Shown piece after piece: positions 37,075 through 50,035 of a stretch of 64,000 bases of DNA. The notes beneath the pieces were generated by a model that had not been told where the DNA came from, did not search any database, and was given only the letters and a program-made list of their open reading frames with translations. The stretch spans positions 1 through 64,000 of the forward strand of contig NZ_CALSFO010000006.1 in the NCBI RefSeq assembly GCF_943736975.1, in the 5' to 3' direction. Each line of letters opens with the position of its first letter. Position 1 is the stretch's first letter. The DNA comes from Streptococcus sp. Marseille-Q0941. Lineage in GTDB: Bacteria; Bacillota; Bacilli; Lactobacillales; Streptococcaceae. The position numbers and the translations under genes are program-made.

Positions 37075-37815
37075 ATGGCTACATACGAAACCTTTGCGGC
37101 TGTTTACGATGCTGTGATGGACGATAGTTTATACGATAAATGGACGGATTTTTCCCTCCGTCATTTGCCAAAGACTAAGGAGAGAAAGAAACTCTTGGAG
37201 TTGGCTTGTGGGACAGGTATCCAGTCTGTGCGCTTTTCTCAGGCTGGCTTTGATGTAACTGGACTGGACCTGAGCGCGGATATGCTGAAGATTTCGGAGA
37301 AGAGAGCTGCTTCAGCCAAGCAAAAGATTGATTTTATTGAAGGCAATATGCTGGATTTATCCAAGGAGGGGAAATACGATTTTGTCACTTGTTATTCGGA
37401 CTCTATCTGCTATATGCAGGATGAAGTAGAAGTAGGCGACGTTTTCAAAGAAGTCTATAATGCCCTCAATGAAGATGGTGTTTTTATCTTTGATGTGCAT
37501 TCAACCTATCAGACTGACGAAGTTTTTCCAGGCTATTCTTACCATGAAAATGCAGAAGACTTTGCCATGCTTTGGGATACCTATGAGGACGAAGCACCTC
37601 ACTCTATCGTGCATGAACTGACCTTCTTTATCAAGGAAGCAGACGGGTCCTTTAGCCGTCACGATGAAGTGCATGAAGAACGGACATACGAAGTCTTGAC
37701 CTATGATATTTTGCTGGAACAGGCTGGTTTCAAATCCTTCAAACTTTATGCTGATTTTGAGGATAAGGAGCCTACAGAGACCAGTAGACGTTGGTTTTTT
37801 GTGGCACAGAAGTAG
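37075..37815 (+). CDS. Class I SAM-dependent methyltransferase (YqeM-like)
   Basis: 246 residues from ATG 37075, chosen because MATYETFAAVYDAVMDD is the conserved start; the frame is open 69 bases further up within the structured leader. SAM motif I is LLELACGTGIQSVRF (Asp/Glu-x-Gly-Cys-Gly type), then GLDLSADML and the post-I acidic loop. YqeM proteins travel with yqeK and rsfS in Firmicutes; the methyl acceptor is not established. No clear Shine-Dalgarno precedes the start. Confidence 0.85.
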   Translation: MATYETFAAVYDAVMDDSLYDKWTDFSLRHLPKTKERKKLLELACGTGIQSVRFSQAGFDVTGLDLSADMLKISEKRAASAKQKIDFIEGNMLDLSKEGKYDFVTCYSDSICYMQDEVEVGDVFKEVYNALNEDGVFIFDVHSTYQTDEVFPGYSYHENAEDFAMLWDTYEDEAPHSIVHELTFFIKEADGSFSRHDEVHEERTYEVLTYDILLEQAGFKSFKLYADFEDKEPTETSRRWFFVAQK

Positions 37816-37824
37816 GAGAATATC

Positions 37825-38922
37825 ATGACCATTACAGGTATTATCGCGGAGTTCAATCCTTTTCATAATGGGCACAAATACCTGCTAGCTCAGGCAGAGG
37901 GGCTGAAAATTGTTGCCATATCTGGGAATTTCATGCAGAGAGGCGAGCCTGCTATTGTAGATAAGTGGACACGGGCCCAGATGGCACTGGAAAATGGCGC
38001 AGACTTGGTAGTGGAATTGCCCTTTTTAGTCAGTGTTCAGGCGGCAGATTTCTTTGGCCAAGGAGCTGTGGATATCTTGGCTCGGTTGGGAATTGATAGC
38101 CTCGCTTTTGGGACAGAGGAAGTTCTGGATTACCAAAAAATCGCTGACTTATACACAGAGCATGGTGCTGAGATGGAGCGTTATATTGCAGAATTACCTG
38201 ATTCTCTCTCCTACCCTCAGAAAACCCAAGCCATGTGGAAGGAGTTTGCTGGTCTTGATTTTTCTGGCAATACGCCTAATCATGTCCTTGCTCTGGCCTA
38301 TGCCAAGGCAGTTGCAGGACGAAACATCAAACTCCAGCCGATTCAGCGTCAGGGAGCGGGTTACCATTCTGTGGATAAGAATGTGGACTTTGCCTCGGCG
38401 ACAGCCCTCCGTCAGCACCAGAGGGATACAGATTTCTTAGAACGCTTTATGCCTTCTGTTACACTGTTTGAAAATGCTAGCAAGGTGAGCTGGGATGACT
38501 ATTTTCCCTTACTCCGCTATCAAATCTTGTCAAACCCTGACCTAACCACCATCTATCAGGTCAATCAAGAAATGGCAGTGCGCATCAAGGAAGCGTCCAA
38601 AACAGCCCAGTCTGTGGACGAATTGGTGGAAGCTGTTGCGACCAAACGATACACTAAAGCGCGTGTCAGACGCCTCTTGACCTATATATTGGTGCAGGCT
38701 AGAGAAAGTAATTTGCCAGAAGGTATTCATGTCCTCGGATTCACCGAAAAAGGCAGGCAACACCTCAAGTCTTTGAAAGACCAAGTCCATCTAGTCAGCC
38801 GAATTGGCAAAGAACCTTGGGATGCCATGACTCAAAAGGCAGATCAGATTTACCGACTAGGAAATCCAAGTATAGCAGAGCAGAATTTTGGTAGAACTCC
38901 CATAAGAAAAGAAACAAACTAA
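37825..38922 (+). CDS. tmcAL: tRNA(Met) cytidine acetate ligase
   Basis: 365 residues. The nucleotidylyltransferase-like motif [17 protein letters not shown] opens the protein, with [18 protein letters not shown] and the C-terminal KGRQHL region. It acetylates C34 of elongator tRNA-Met, using acetate and ATP. It lies 9 bases after the methyltransferase gene behind AGGAG. Its substrate tRNA may be the elongator tRNA-Met at 829-902. Confidence 0.92.
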   Translation: MTITGIIAEFNPFHNGHKYLLAQAEGLKIVAISGNFMQRGEPAIVDKWTRAQMALENGADLVVELPFLVSVQAADFFGQGAVDILARLGIDSLAFGTEEVLDYQKIADLYTEHGAEMERYIAELPDSLSYPQKTQAMWKEFAGLDFSGNTPNHVLALAYAKAVAGRNIKLQPIQRQGAGYHSVDKNVDFASATALRQHQRDTDFLERFMPSVTLFENASKVSWDDYFPLLRYQILSNPDLTTIYQVNQEMAVRIKEASKTAQSVDELVEAVATKRYTKARVRRLLTYILVQARESNLPEGIHVLGFTEKGRQHLKSLKDQVHLVSRIGKEPWDAMTQKADQIYRLGNPSIAEQNFGRTPIRKETN

Positions 38923-38948
38923 GTCTACTGAAAGGTAGGCTTTTTTGC
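38921..38948 (+). terminator. Terminator after tmcAL
   Basis: AAGTCTACT pairs with GGTAGGCTT (G-U pairs included) around GAAA, followed by six T. Confidence 0.8.
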
Positions 38949-39048
38949 TTCGTTTTTCTTGGAAATTTAAATTTTTAAAGAATCTTAATTTTACTTGAAA
39001 ATCTAAAAATTTTCTTTAAAAATTCACACAAAACTCTTCAATTTGGGT

Positions 39049-39077
39049 TTGTGAAAATCGGTTTTTTATGATAGAAT
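39049..39077 (+). promoter_or_regulatory. rny promoter
   Basis: TTGTGA (39049-39054), 17 bases, TAGAAT (39072-39077), with TGA before the -10 box making it extended. Confidence 0.65.
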
Positions 39078-39125
39078 ATTAAGGAATGTATGTCATTCGA
39101 TAAACAAATTTAATGAGGTAAAAAC

Positions 39126-40739
39126 ATGGAAATCATGACCATTGCGATTGTTGTTTTTGCCGTCATCATTGGTTTAGTCATTGGATATGTCAGCATCTCA
39201 GCTAAGATGAAATCATCACAAGAGGCTGCAGAGTTGATGCTTCTAAATGCTGAACAAGAAGCAACTAATTTACGAGGACAAGCTGAGCGCGAAGCGGATT
39301 TATTGCTAAATGAAGCCAAGAGCGAAAGCAAGTCTCTTAAAAAAGAAGCACTATTGGAGGCCAAAGAGGAAGCCAGAAAATACCGTGAAGAAGTGGACGC
39401 TGAATTTAAGTCAGAACGTCAGGAGCTCAAGCAAATTGAAAGTCGTTTGACGGAGAGAGCTGCGAGCCTTGACCGCAAAGACGACAATTTGACGAACAAA
39501 GAAAAAACACTTGAACAAAAAGAACAAAGTATTTCTGATAGAGCAAAAAACCTTGATGCACGTGAAGAGCAATTAGAGGAAGTCGAAAGACAAAAAGAAG
39601 CTGAACTTGAACGTATCGGTTCCCTTTCCCAAGCTGAGGCTCGAGATATTATCTTGGCTCAGACAGAGGAAAACTTGACCAAGGAAATTGCTAGCCGCAT
39701 TCGTGAGGCTGAGCAGGAAGTCAAGGAACGTTCAGACAAGATTGCGAAAGATATCTTGGTTCAGGCTATGCAGCGTATCGCTGGTGATTATGTAGCAGAG
39801 TCAACAAACTCTACAGTTCACCTACCAGACGATACCATGAAGGGACGCATTATCGGTCGTGAAGGTCGAAATATTCGTACCTTTGAAAGTTTGACAGGGG
39901 TTGATGTGATTATCGACGATACACCGGAAGTGGTGACCTTGTCAGGATTTGATCCGATTCGTCGTGAAATTGCTCGTATGACCATGGAAATGTTGCTCAA
40001 GGATGGCCGTATCCACCCAGCTCGTATCGAGGAGTTGGTGGAGAAAAACCGTCAGGAGATTGACAATAAAATCCGTGAATATGGGGAGGCTGCTGCCTAT
40101 GAGATTGGTGCGCCTAACCTCCATCCAGACCTGATGAAGATTATGGGACGTTTGCAGTTCCGTACTTCTTATGGACAAAATGTCTTGCGTCATTCGATTG
40201 AGGTTGCCAAGTTATCTGGTATCATCGCCAGTGAACTTGGTGAAAATGCAGCTCTTGCCCGTCGTGCTGGATTCCTTCATGACATCGGGAAAGCTATTGA
40301 CCGCGAGGTTGAAGGTAGCCACGTTGAGATTGGTACTGAGTTGGCTCGTAAGTACAAGGAACACCCAGTCGTGGTGAATACTATTGCTAGCCACCACGGC
40401 GATGTCGAACCCGAAAGCGTCATTGCAGTGATTGTTGCTGCAGCAGATGCCTTGAGTGCAGCGCGTCCAGGTGCTCGTAGTGAATCTCTTGAAAGCTATA
40501 TCAAGCGTCTCCATGATTTGGAAGAAATCGCCAATGGCTTTGAAGGCGTGCAAAATAGCTTTGCCCTTCAAGCAGGACGTGAGATCCGTATCATGGTTAA
40601 TCCAGGACAAATCAAAGACGACAAAGTCACAATCTTGGCTCACAAAGTTCGTGAGAAAATTGAAAACAATCTCGATTACCCAGGAAATATCAAGGTAACC
40701 GTTATCCGCGAACTTCGCGCAGTTGATTATGCAAAATAA
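39126..40739 (+). CDS. rny: Ribonuclease Y
   Basis: 537 residues. A membrane anchor (~4-24) is followed by a long coiled coil (~28-180), a KH RNA-binding domain ([18 protein letters not shown] near 230), and the HD nuclease domain ([12 protein letters not shown], then ASHHGDV). It starts decay of many mRNAs at the membrane. It stands alone between terminators. Confidence 0.96.
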   Translation: MEIMTIAIVVFAVIIGLVIGYVSISAKMKSSQEAAELMLLNAEQEATNLRGQAEREADLLLNEAKSESKSLKKEALLEAKEEARKYREEVDAEFKSERQELKQIESRLTERAASLDRKDDNLTNKEKTLEQKEQSISDRAKNLDAREEQLEEVERQKEAELERIGSLSQAEARDIILAQTEENLTKEIASRIREAEQEVKERSDKIAKDILVQAMQRIAGDYVAESTNSTVHLPDDTMKGRIIGREGRNIRTFESLTGVDVIIDDTPEVVTLSGFDPIRREIARMTMEMLLKDGRIHPARIEELVEKNRQEIDNKIREYGEAAAYEIGAPNLHPDLMKIMGRLQFRTSYGQNVLRHSIEVAKLSGIIASELGENAALARRAGFLHDIGKAIDREVEGSHVEIGTELARKYKEHPVVVNTIASHHGDVEPESVIAVIVAAADALSAARPGARSESLESYIKRLHDLEEIANGFEGVQNSFALQAGREIRIMVNPGQIKDDKVTILAHKVREKIENNLDYPGNIKVTVIRELRAVDYAK

Positions 40740-40747
40740 ATAAGAAA

Positions 40748-40776
40748 GAGCAGTTGAAAAATTACTGCTTTTTTGT
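40748..40776 (+). terminator. Terminator after rny
   Basis: AGCAGT pairs with ACTGCT around an A-rich loop, followed by TTTTTTG. Confidence 0.75.
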
Positions 40777-40832
40777 TACACTAGATAGAAAGATTGTAGT
40801 AAGCAGAAATGGCTTTACACTGTGAATTCTGA

Positions 40833-41501
<669 letters not shown>

Positions 41502-41525
41502 ACTATAGAAAACAGGTACAAACAA

Positions 41526-41840
41526 ATGATGCTTAAACCCTCTATTGATACCTTGCTTGATAAGGTGCCATCAAAATATTCACTCGTAATTTTGGAAGCA
41601 AAACGTGCTCATGAATTAGAAGCAGGAGCACCTCCAACACAAGAATTCAAATCTGAAAAATCAACTCTTCGTGCTTTGGAAGAAATTGAATCTGGGAATG
41701 TAACCATCCATCCAGATCCAGAAGGAAAACGCGAAGCTGTTCGTCGTCGAATCGAAGAAGAAAGACGATTGAGAGAAGAAGAAGAAAAGAAAATCAAAGA
41801 GCAAATCGCGAAAGAAAAAGAAGAAGGTGAAAAAATTTAA
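41526..41840 (+). CDS. rpoZ: RNA polymerase omega subunit
   Basis: 104 residues. [30 protein letters not shown] is the conserved N-terminal omega core; the charged Glu/Lys/Arg-rich tail is usual in streptococci. Two ATG codons lie in tandem at 41526 and 41529 and either may be used. It follows gmk by 24 bases, the widespread gmk-rpoZ order. Confidence 0.94.
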   Translation: MMLKPSIDTLLDKVPSKYSLVILEAKRAHELEAGAPPTQEFKSEKSTLRALEEIESGNVTIHPDPEGKREAVRRRIEEERRLREEEEKKIKEQIAKEKEEGEKI

Positions 41841-41924
41841 GGTTGGGGGGACTCAATCTTATTTTTTCTATTGCAAGAATACTCAATCAATTGAAACGAT
41901 TTAAGTAGAGAAGGAGGTGAGGAC

Positions 41925-44321
41925 ATGGTTATTGCAAAAATCATTGTGGATGTTCCCTTGATGCAGACGGACCAACCATACAGTTACAAGGTTCCTGAAG
42001 AATTTGTAGATATGCTGGAACTTGGCATGCGGGTTCATGTCCCTTTTGGAAAGGCCAATCGTTTGATTCAGGGGATTGTTCTAGGAATTGAAGAAGAAGC
42101 TTATGCGGAAGTGGCAAACGAGGAATTAAAAGAGATTGTCGAAGTACTTGATTTTTCTCCAGTTTTAACGGAGGAACAACTCTGGTTGGCCGAAGAACTA
42201 CGTAAGTCAGTCTTTTCATACAAAATTTCTATTCTTAAAGCCATGCTTCCTGGATTTTTGAACTCTAGTTATGATAAAATCCTCTATCCTCTGGAAGGCT
42301 TGAGTCAGGAAGATAAAGAGCGTTTATTCGGTTCGCAAGAATCTCTAGCCTTTTCATCACTTGACTTGAAACAGCAGGCAGAGATGATGCGATTGACTCG
42401 AAAAGGGCTCTTGAAACTCGAGTATCAGGCTGTGGATCAGAAGAAGGTCAAGACCCAGTCTTGGTATGAGGTTCATGTTGAGCAGTTAGAAGAAATTGAG
42501 ATTTCTGCGCGTGCTAAGAAAAAGGCAGAGCTAAGAGACTATTTGCTTGCTCATGCGGAAAGTGCTCCTCTGGCTAGTTTATTAGAGTCCTATTCGCGAG
42601 AGCAAGTCAACTTTTTTGTGGATCAAGGAGCTCTAACCTTAGTTCAAAAGGAAGTGCAACGTTCAGCTGCTTATTTCGAAGGCATTGAAGCAAGTAGACC
42701 TTTGGAGCTGAATCCAGAGCAAAGACAAGCTCGCGATGCGGTTGTCAGTGCTATTGGCAGTCAGCAACCTCCCTTCCTCCTTCAAGGGATTACAGGAAGT
42801 GGGAAGACAGAAGTTTACTTGCAGATTATCCAAGGAGCCTTGGACAAGGGAAAGACGGCCATTTTGCTGGTACCTGAGATTTCCCTGACGCCACAAATGA
42901 CGGAGCGTTTTATTGCTCGTTTCGGCGAGAAAGTAGCCATCCTTCACTCAGGCTTGTCTAATGGTGAGAAGTACGATGAATGGCGCAAGGTTGAGCGTGG
43001 AGATGCTCAAGTTGTGGTTGGCGCCAGATCAGCCATCTTTGCCCCGCTGAAAAATCTAGGTGTCATTATTATCGATGAAGAGCATGAAGCCAGCTACAAA
43101 CAAGACAGCAATCCGCGTTATCATGCTAGAGAGGTCGCTATTCTACGAGCCCAGTACAATCAAGCGGCCCTGGTCCTTGGTTCAGCGACACCGAGCATAG
43201 AGAGCCAAGCTCGGGCTGGAAAAGGTGTCTATCAACACTTACGTCTGACCCAACGGGCCAATCCTTTAGCAAGTATTCCTGAAGTTCAACTGATTGACTT
43301 CCGGGACTATATCGGGCAGAATGAGACATCAAACTTCACACCACCTCTGATTGAGGCAATTCAAAATCGTTTAGACAAAAAAGAGCAGGTGGTTCTCATG
43401 CTCAATCGTCGTGGTTATTCAAGTTTTGTCATGTGTCGGGAATGTGGGACTGTTGATACCTGTCCTAACTGCGATATTTCCTTGACCTTGCACATGGATA
43501 CCAAGACTATGAACTGCCACTATTGTGGTTTTTCTAAGGAAATTCCTCATGTCTGTCCCAACTGTCAGAGTCACAGTATTCGCTACTATGGAACGGGGAC
43601 TCAGAAGGCCTATGATGAGCTAGCAGAGCTCTTCCCGCAGGCACGTATTCTGCGCATGGATGTGGATACCACTCGTAAGAAGGGCAGTCACCAAGCTCTT
43701 CTTGACCAGTTTGGTCAAGGGGAAGCGGATATCTTGCTGGGAACTCAGATGATTGCCAAGGGCTTGGATTTTCCAAATGTGACCTTGGTCGGAGTGCTCA
43801 ATGCAGATACGGCCTTGAATCTGCCTGATTTTCGTTCTTCAGAGAGAACCTTCCAACTCTTGACCCAAGTGGCAGGACGTGCAGGACGTGCTGAAAAGGC
43901 AGGTCAGGTCTTGATTCAGTCCTATAATCCTAATCATTATGCCATTCGCTTTGCCAAAGACCAAGACTACGAAGGTTTTTATGCTTATGAAATGAGTATC
44001 AGGCGCCAACTCGGCTATCCGCCTTATTATTTCACCATTGGGATTACCCTCTCTCACAAGAAAGAAGAAGAGGTTGTCAAACGTGCCTATGAAGTTATGG
44101 GAATTTTGCGATCAGGTTTATCGGATGCTTGTATCATACTTGGACCAACGCCAAAACCTATCGCTCGTACTCATAACCTCTATCATTATCAGATTTTAAT
44201 CAAATATCGTTTAGAAGATGAGTTAACTTCAACCCTGAATCAGGTCTTGTCTCTAACTCAAGAACGGGAAAATAGCGAGCTTCGTCTCAGTATTGACCAC
44301 GAACCGCAACAATTTTTATAA
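41925..44321 (+). CDS. priA: Primosomal replication restart helicase PriA
   Basis: 798 residues. The N-terminal DNA-binding domain (to ~105) is followed by the helicase: Walker [13 protein letters not shown], Walker [12 protein letters not shown], and the zinc-binding region with four CxxC pairs (CRECG, CPNCD, CHYCG, CPNCQ, ~504-549). It reloads the replisome at stalled forks. AAGGAGGTGAGG precedes the ATG. Confidence 0.96.
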   Translation: MVIAKIIVDVPLMQTDQPYSYKVPEEFVDMLELGMRVHVPFGKANRLIQGIVLGIEEEAYAEVANEELKEIVEVLDFSPVLTEEQLWLAEELRKSVFSYKISILKAMLPGFLNSSYDKILYPLEGLSQEDKERLFGSQESLAFSSLDLKQQAEMMRLTRKGLLKLEYQAVDQKKVKTQSWYEVHVEQLEEIEISARAKKKAELRDYLLAHAESAPLASLLESYSREQVNFFVDQGALTLVQKEVQRSAAYFEGIEASRPLELNPEQRQARDAVVSAIGSQQPPFLLQGITGSGKTEVYLQIIQGALDKGKTAILLVPEISLTPQMTERFIARFGEKVAILHSGLSNGEKYDEWRKVERGDAQVVVGARSAIFAPLKNLGVIIIDEEHEASYKQDSNPRYHAREVAILRAQYNQAALVLGSATPSIESQARAGKGVYQHLRLTQRANPLASIPEVQLIDFRDYIGQNETSNFTPPLIEAIQNRLDKKEQVVLMLNRRGYSSFVMCRECGTVDTCPNCDISLTLHMDTKTMNCHYCGFSKEIPHVCPNCQSHSIRYYGTGTQKAYDELAELFPQARILRMDVDTTRKKGSHQALLDQFGQGEADILLGTQMIAKGLDFPNVTLVGVLNADTALNLPDFRSSERTFQLLTQVAGRAGRAEKAGQVLIQSYNPNHYAIRFAKDQDYEGFYAYEMSIRRQLGYPPYYFTIGITLSHKKEEEVVKRAYEVMGILRSGLSDACIILGPTPKPIARTHNLYHYQILIKYRLEDELTSTLNQVLSLTQERENSELRLSIDHEPQQFL

Positions 44322-44332
44322 AAGGAGAAAAG

Positions 44333-45268
44333 ATGACAAAACTAATCTTTATGGGAACTCCCGAGTTTTCAGCGACCGTTTTAAAGGGTCTTTTGACAGA
44401 TGATCGCTATGAGATTGTGGCGGTTGTAACTCAGCCAGATCGAGCTGTCGGCCGTAAGAAAGTTATCCAAGAAACCCCAGTCAAACAAGCTGCCAAAGAA
44501 GCAGGACTTCCTATCTACCAACCAGAAAAATTATCGGGTAGTCCAGAGATGGAAGCCATTATGAAGCTAGGAGCTGATGGGATTATCACTGCTGCTTTTG
44601 GGCAGTTTCTCCCAAGTAAACTCCTTGATAGCATGGATTTTGCGGTCAACGTTCACGCTTCCCTCCTTCCCAAACATCGTGGTGGAGCTCCGATTCATTA
44701 TGCCTTGATTCAAGGTGATGAGGAGGCAGGAGTAACCATTATGGAAATGGTCAAGGAAATGGATGCAGGGGATATGATTTCCCGTCGCAGTATTCCCATT
44801 ACTGATGAGGACAATGTAGGAACTTTGTTTGAAAAATTGGCCATTGTTGGTCGTGATTTGCTTTTAGAGACTCTTCCTGCTTATATAGCCGGAGATATTC
44901 AGCCTCAACCGCAAGATCCAAGCCAGGTAACTTTCTCACCAAATATCAAACCTGAGGAAGAAAAATTAGACTGGAACAAGACTAACCGCCAACTCTTTAA
45001 CCAAATCCGTGGGATGAATCCATGGCCAGTTGCCCATACCTTCCTCAAGGGAGAACGCTTCAAAATCTATGAAGCACTGCCTGTAGAAGGTCAGGGAAAT
45101 CCGGGTGAGATACTCTCCATCGGTAAGAAAGAATTGATTGTCGCAACAGCAGAAGGAGCACTGTCACTTAAACAGGTTCAACCAGCAGGAAAACCTAAGA
45201 TGGACATTGCTTCCTTCCTTAACGGTGTGGGACGGACTTTGGCAGTAGGAGAACGATTTGGTGACTAA
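44333..45268 (+). CDS. fmt: Methionyl-tRNA formyltransferase
   Basis: 311 residues. [16 protein letters not shown] starts the formyltetrahydrofolate domain, with the catalytic [16 protein letters not shown] near 106-121 and [14 protein letters not shown]. The C-terminal tRNA domain follows. It formylates the initiator Met-tRNA; that tRNA is encoded at 1104-1177. Confidence 0.96.
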   Translation: MTKLIFMGTPEFSATVLKGLLTDDRYEIVAVVTQPDRAVGRKKVIQETPVKQAAKEAGLPIYQPEKLSGSPEMEAIMKLGADGIITAAFGQFLPSKLLDSMDFAVNVHASLLPKHRGGAPIHYALIQGDEEAGVTIMEMVKEMDAGDMISRRSIPITDEDNVGTLFEKLAIVGRDLLLETLPAYIAGDIQPQPQDPSQVTFSPNIKPEEEKLDWNKTNRQLFNQIRGMNPWPVAHTFLKGERFKIYEALPVEGQGNPGEILSIGKKELIVATAEGALSLKQVQPAGKPKMDIASFLNGVGRTLAVGERFGD

Positions 45269-46574
45269 AGTAGAAACGGCTAGAAATTTAGCCTTGGAGG
45301 TGCTAGAGGATGTCCTTATCAATCAAGCCTACTCAAATATCGCCTTAAATAAACACCTCAAGGGAAGTCAACTGTCAGCGGCTGACAAAGGTTTGGTGAC
45401 AGAGTTGGTGTATGGAACCGTAGCTCGAAAACTAACCTTAGAATGGTACATATCCCACTTTATCGAAGATAGAGACAAGCTAGATGGCTGGCTTTATGTT
45501 CTGCTTCTGATGAGCGTTTATCAACTCCAATACCTAGATAAGCTACCTGACCATGCAGTCGTTCATGAAGCGGTTGAAATTGCAAAATCTCGTAAAAAAG
45601 GTAGCGAAAAACTAGTCAATGCAATCCTTCGCCGTATCTTGCGAGAAGGTTTGCCAGATATTGCCAGTATCAAACGTAAAAATAAGCGTGATTCTATCGC
45701 CTACTCTCTGCCAGTTTGGTTGGTTTCTAAGCTCAAGGAAGAGTACGGAGAAGAGCGAGCGCAAGCGATTTTTGAAAGTCTTTTGCATCGCAATAAAGCC
45801 AGTATCCGGGTGACAGATTTGAGTCTAAAAGAGGAAATCAAAAAATTGCTTGGTGCAAGTGATTCTATTTTGTCGGCTGCAGGTTTGGTCAAGGAGCAGG
45901 GGCATTTTGCTGGTCATGACTTGTTTGTAGAAGGTGCTATTACTATTCAAGACGAGTCTAGTCAGTTGGTGGCTCCGACACTAGATTTGCAAGGAGACGA
46001 GCAGGTTTTGGATGCCTGTGCCGCTCCTGGTGGGAAGACAGCCCATATGGCCTCTTATCTGACGACAGGTCAGGTAACTGCATTGGATCTCTACGACCAT
46101 AAACTCAATTTGATTCAAGAGAATGCAGAGCGATTAGGCCTAGCAGACCGTGTACAAACACAAAAACTGGACGCTAGAAAAGTGCATGAGTTTTTTGACA
46201 AGGATCAATTTGATAAAATTCTAGTTGATGCCCCTTGCTCAGGGATTGGACTTTTGCGTCGGAAACCAGATATCAAATACAACAAAGACACTGCTGATTT
46301 CGCGTCATTACAGGAAATTCAGCTGGAAATATTAGGTAGTGTTTGTCAAACGCTACGTAAAGGTGGTATAATAACTTATAGTACCTGCACTATTGTCTCT
46401 GAGGAGAACTTTCAAGTGGTTCAAGCATTTTTAGAAAGTCATACAGAGTTCGAGCAGGTTAAACTAGAACACGAATGCAAGGATATCCTGAAAGATGGTT
46501 GCATCCTCATTACTCCTGAATTGTATGGAAGTGATGGATTCTTTATCAGCCAATTTCGGAAGGTATCCAATTAG
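45261..46574 (+). CDS. rsmB: 16S rRNA (cytosine-967-C5)-methyltransferase RsmB
   Basis: 437 residues from GTG 45261, preceded by TAGGAGA; a TTG one codon earlier is the alternative. An N-terminal NusB-like domain (1-~140) precedes the SAM fold: [15 protein letters not shown] (motif I), [16 protein letters not shown] (motif IV Cys) and YSTCT (catalytic Cys). It overlaps fmt by 8 bases. Confidence 0.94.
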   Translation: MTKVETARNLALEVLEDVLINQAYSNIALNKHLKGSQLSAADKGLVTELVYGTVARKLTLEWYISHFIEDRDKLDGWLYVLLLMSVYQLQYLDKLPDHAVVHEAVEIAKSRKKGSEKLVNAILRRILREGLPDIASIKRKNKRDSIAYSLPVWLVSKLKEEYGEERAQAIFESLLHRNKASIRVTDLSLKEEIKKLLGASDSILSAAGLVKEQGHFAGHDLFVEGAITIQDESSQLVAPTLDLQGDEQVLDACAAPGGKTAHMASYLTTGQVTALDLYDHKLNLIQENAERLGLADRVQTQKLDARKVHEFFDKDQFDKILVDAPCSGIGLLRRKPDIKYNKDTADFASLQEIQLEILGSVCQTLRKGGIITYSTCTIVSEENFQVVQAFLESHTEFEQVKLEHECKDILKDGCILITPELYGSDGFFISQFRKVSN

Positions 46575-46589
46575 GAAGGAACTGACACA

Positions 46590-47327
46590 ATGGAAATTTC
46601 ATTATTAACAGATGTGGGTCAGAAACGTACAAATAATCAAGACTATGTCAATCTTTTTATCAACCGTGCCGGTCGCACAATGATCATCTTGGCTGACGGG
46701 ATGGGAGGACACCGAGCGGGCAATATTGCCAGTGAGATGGCAGTAACGGATTTAGGTGCTGCCTGGGTAGATACTCAGATTGATACTGTGAATGAAGTTC
46801 GAGAATGGTTTGCAGAACACCTAGAAATTGAAAATCAAAAGATTTATCAATTGGGGCGTGATGAAGCATATAAAGGAATGGGGACAACTCTAGAAGCCCT
46901 TGCAATCATTGATAATCAAGCTATCTATGCTCATATTGGTGATTCTCGTATTGGCTTGATTCGTGGTGAAGAGTACCACCAATTAACGAATGATCATTCA
47001 TTAGTTAATGAGTTGCTCAAGGCAGGCCAATTAACCCCTGAAGAAGCTGAAGCGCATCCACAAAAAAATATCATTACTCAGTCTATTGGACAAAAAGATG
47101 AGATTCAACCTGATTTAGGGATCGTGAGCTTGGAACCAGGTGACTATATCGTTATAAATAGTGATGGTCTAACCAACATGATTTCTGGTAGCGAAATCTA
47201 TGATATCGTGACAAGTGATATTTCGCTTGATGACAAGGCGGCAACCTTAGTACGTTTTGCAAACAATGCTGGAGGGCTTGACAACATCACGGTTGCCTTG
47301 ATTGCGATTGAGGAGGAATCAAAATGA
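46590..47327 (+). CDS. phpP: PP2C-type Ser/Thr phosphatase PhpP
   Basis: 245 residues. PP2C metal motifs: TNNQD near 15, [12 protein letters not shown] near 33, IGDSRIGL near 118, NSDGLTNMI near 191 and GGLDNITV near 231. It removes phosphates placed by StkP. It overlaps stkP by 4 bases, the coupled pair of streptococci. Confidence 0.95.
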   Translation: MEISLLTDVGQKRTNNQDYVNLFINRAGRTMIILADGMGGHRAGNIASEMAVTDLGAAWVDTQIDTVNEVREWFAEHLEIENQKIYQLGRDEAYKGMGTTLEALAIIDNQAIYAHIGDSRIGLIRGEEYHQLTNDHSLVNELLKAGQLTPEEAEAHPQKNIITQSIGQKDEIQPDLGIVSLEPGDYIVINSDGLTNMISGSEIYDIVTSDISLDDKAATLVRFANNAGGLDNITVALIAIEEESK

Positions 47328-49189
47328 TCCAGATCGGCAAGATATTTGCCGGACGATATCGGATTATCAAACAAATTGGCCGCGGAGGGATGGCGGATGT
47401 CTACCTAGCCAAAGATTTGATTCTTGATGGGGAAGAGGTTGCTGTGAAGGTCCTGAGGACCAACTACCAGACAGACCCTATCGCTGTTGCACGTTTTCAG
47501 CGTGAAGCACGTGCGATGGCAGACCTAGATCATCCTCATATCGTTCGAATTACGGATATCGGTGAAGAAGACGGTCAACAGTACCTAGCTATGGAATATG
47601 TGGCTGGACTTGACCTTAAACGCTATATCAAAGAACACTACCCTCTATCAAACGAGGAAGCTGTTCGTATCATGGGTCAAATTCTCTTGGCTATGCGTTT
47701 AGCGCATGCAAAGGGGATTATTCACCGTGATTTAAAACCTCAAAATATACTCTTGACTCCTGATGGAACCGCAAAAGTTACTGACTTTGGGATTGCAGTG
47801 GCCTTTGCAGAAACTAGTTTGACACAGACCAACTCCATGTTGGGTTCTGTTCATTATCTATCACCTGAGCAGGCGCGTGGTTCTAAGGCGACCATACAGA
47901 GTGATATTTATGCGATGGGAATTATCTTTTTCGAAATGTTGACAGGTCATATTCCTTATGATGGAGATAGTGCCGTGACCATTGCACTTCAGCATTTCCA
48001 AAAACCACTTCCTTCTGTCATTGCTGAAAATCCATCAGTACCACAATCCTTGGAAAACGTAGTTATAAAAGCGACAGCTAAAAAGTTAACAGACCGTTAT
48101 CAAACTGTCTCAGAAATGTATGTTGACTTGTTAAGCAGCCTTTCTTATAACCGTCGAAATGAACCAAAGTTAGTATTTGAAGATACGAGTAAAGTTGATA
48201 CAAAAACTTTACCGAAAATGTCACAGTCTACCTTAACAGCGATTCCTAAAGTGCAACCGAAGGAAGAAAATTCTCAGAGCCAAAATCCGGCTAAAAAGGC
48301 ACCGAGTAAAGAAGCTGTTGCAAAACCAGTCAAGAAGCGTCGTTTTAAAGCGAGATATTTGGTGCTTTTAGCCAGCTTTGTACTTTTTTTAGCTTCTCTC
48401 TTTTGGATTGTATCGAAAACGCCAGCTACCGTTGAAATTCCAAAAGTAGCAGGTCAGACTGTAGCTGAAGCTAAGGAAAATCTTAAAAAAGCTAATTTTG
48501 AAATTGGTGAGGAGAAGTCCGAAGCTAGTGATACAGTAGAAGAAGGTCGAGTCATTCGAACAGATCCAGATGCTGGCTCAGCACGAAAAGAAGGAACAAA
48601 AGTTAATCTTATTATCTCTTCAGGTCAACAATCCTTCAAGCTTGGAAACTATGTTGGTCGTAAATCAACAGATGTTATAGCAGAATTGAAAGGGAAAAAG
48701 GTTCCTGAAAATCTCATTAAGGTTGTTGAAGAAGAATCAAGTGAAACAGAGGCAGGTCTCGTTATGAAACAAAGCTTGCCAGAGGGAACTACATATGATC
48801 TTAGTAAGGCAACGAAAATAGTCTTGACTGTAGCTAAAAAGGTAACCAGTGTTTCAATGCCAAGTTATATTGGTTCTAGTCTTGAATTTACCAAGAATAA
48901 CTTGATTCAGATAGTCGGTGTTAAAGAAGCCAATATAGAAGTAATAGAGGTTTCTACAGCTCCTGAAGGAACTGCTGAAGAGACTGTAGTGAGTCAAAGT
49001 CCAAAACCAGGTGAAAGTGTAGATTTAAATAGAACTCGTATCAAGATTTCTATCTATAAACCGAAAACAACTACAACAACAAATCCTACAACAAGCAATC
49101 CTAGTCGTGCAGAAACATCTCCACAAATTAGAGAACCACAGACTAATCAAAACACTACAACGTCAGATTTACATCGTGGGAACAACTAA
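47324..49189 (+). CDS. stkP: Membrane Ser/Thr kinase StkP with three PASTA domains and a Thr/Asn-rich tail
   Basis: 621 residues. Kinase domain 1-~275: GRGGMA loop, K42, HRDLKPQN (D136), DFG (D154), and activation-loop Thr residues near 165-169. A juxtamembrane linker leads to one span at 344-363. PASTA repeats occupy about 368-434, 436-505 and 507-579. The last 42 residues are Thr/Asn/Ser-rich with no PASTA fold. Pneumococcal StkP has four PASTA repeats and about 659 residues, so the last one is absent here. It co-ordinates septal wall synthesis and division. Confidence 0.94.
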   Translation: MIQIGKIFAGRYRIIKQIGRGGMADVYLAKDLILDGEEVAVKVLRTNYQTDPIAVARFQREARAMADLDHPHIVRITDIGEEDGQQYLAMEYVAGLDLKRYIKEHYPLSNEEAVRIMGQILLAMRLAHAKGIIHRDLKPQNILLTPDGTAKVTDFGIAVAFAETSLTQTNSMLGSVHYLSPEQARGSKATIQSDIYAMGIIFFEMLTGHIPYDGDSAVTIALQHFQKPLPSVIAENPSVPQSLENVVIKATAKKLTDRYQTVSEMYVDLLSSLSYNRRNEPKLVFEDTSKVDTKTLPKMSQSTLTAIPKVQPKEENSQSQNPAKKAPSKEAVAKPVKKRRFKARYLVLLASFVLFLASLFWIVSKTPATVEIPKVAGQTVAEAKENLKKANFEIGEEKSEASDTVEEGRVIRTDPDAGSARKEGTKVNLIISSGQQSFKLGNYVGRKSTDVIAELKGKKVPENLIKVVEEESSETEAGLVMKQSLPEGTTYDLSKATKIVLTVAKKVTSVSMPSYIGSSLEFTKNNLIQIVGVKEANIEVIEVSTAPEGTAEETVVSQSPKPGESVDLNRTRIKISIYKPKTTTTTNPTTSNPSRAETSPQIREPQTNQNTTTSDLHRGNN

Positions 49190-49190
49190 T

Positions 49191-49230
49191 CAATCTTTGT
49201 CACAGTTTTTGTGGCAAAGATTTTTTTTCC
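49191..49230 (+). terminator. Terminator after stkP
   Basis: AATCTTTGTCACA pairs with TTGTGGCAAAGATT and is followed by eight T, ending the gmk-to-stkP unit. Confidence 0.85.
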
Positions 49231-49275
49231 TTAAAATTTATGATAAAATAAAAGAAGTTTAAAAAGGAGGGGAAG

Positions 49276-50034
49276 ATGGACGAATCAAAAAAACTGAACG
49301 CAGTTATTGATGTCATTATGTTAGCAGGAACGATTTTGCTTCGCAATGGCTCTGAAATTTATCGTGTCGAAGATACTATGATTCGGATTGCGCATTCACA
49401 AGGCATTATGGATTGTAATGTTTTGGCCATGCCTGCAGCCATTTTTTTCTCCATTGAGAACACAAATATCTCTCGAATGAAACGAGTGACTTCCTCTTCC
49501 TATAATATTGAGAAGGTTTGTGATGTCAATCAGATTTCACGGGAGCTTGTATCAGGGCAACTTGATTTGGAGACAGCCTTTATCCGACTCAAAGAATTGA
49601 ATACCAAGCCTTCACCTTATACCAATGTTCAATTGACGGTTGCGGCGACCTTTAGTGCTCCTTTCTTTTCAATCATGTTCGGTGGCAATACCTACGATGC
49701 AATCGGAGCAGGAGTGGCGACCATATTTGCCTTTACCTTTTCCCTCTATGTAGAAAAGTTTATTCGTATTCCCTTTATGACAGCTTTCGCAGGTGCCCTT
49801 GTCTTTGGATTGATTGCACAATTTTGGGCGCGCTATTCTGGGTTGCCGTCTACAGCTGATTTGGTCATTGCAGGTGCGGTTATGCCGTTTGTTCCGGGAA
49901 TTGCTCTGACTAATGCAGTTCGAGACATCATGACCAATCACATTAACTCTGGTATGAGCAAGATGTTTGAATCCTTGCTGGTTACCCTTGCCTTAGGGGC
50001 AGGCACCTCTGTCGCCCTTGTACTCATGAACTAA
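49276..50034 (+). CDS. Threonine/serine exporter, large ThrE-type subunit (DUF1212)
   Basis: 252 residues. A cytosolic N-terminal part (GTILLRNGSEIYRVEDTMIRIA, a conserved ThrE motif) precedes about five spans from ~120. LVIAGAVMPFVPGIALTNAVRDI is typical. With the next gene it forms the split version of ThrE. Export of threonine or serine is inferred from the family. AAAGGAGGGGAAG precedes the ATG and an extended -10 box lies at 49241-49249. Confidence 0.82.
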   Translation: MDESKKLNAVIDVIMLAGTILLRNGSEIYRVEDTMIRIAHSQGIMDCNVLAMPAAIFFSIENTNISRMKRVTSSSYNIEKVCDVNQISRELVSGQLDLETAFIRLKELNTKPSPYTNVQLTVAATFSAPFFSIMFGGNTYDAIGAGVATIFAFTFSLYVEKFIRIPFMTAFAGALVFGLIAQFWARYSGLPSTADLVIAGAVMPFVPGIALTNAVRDIMTNHINSGMSKMFESLLVTLALGAGTSVALVLMN

Positions 50035-50035
50035 T

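Noticed and set aside
39930..40200. Antisense frames within rny and other long genes
   Set aside because: They are mirror effects of codon use in the real genes, with no ribosome sites or family similarity.
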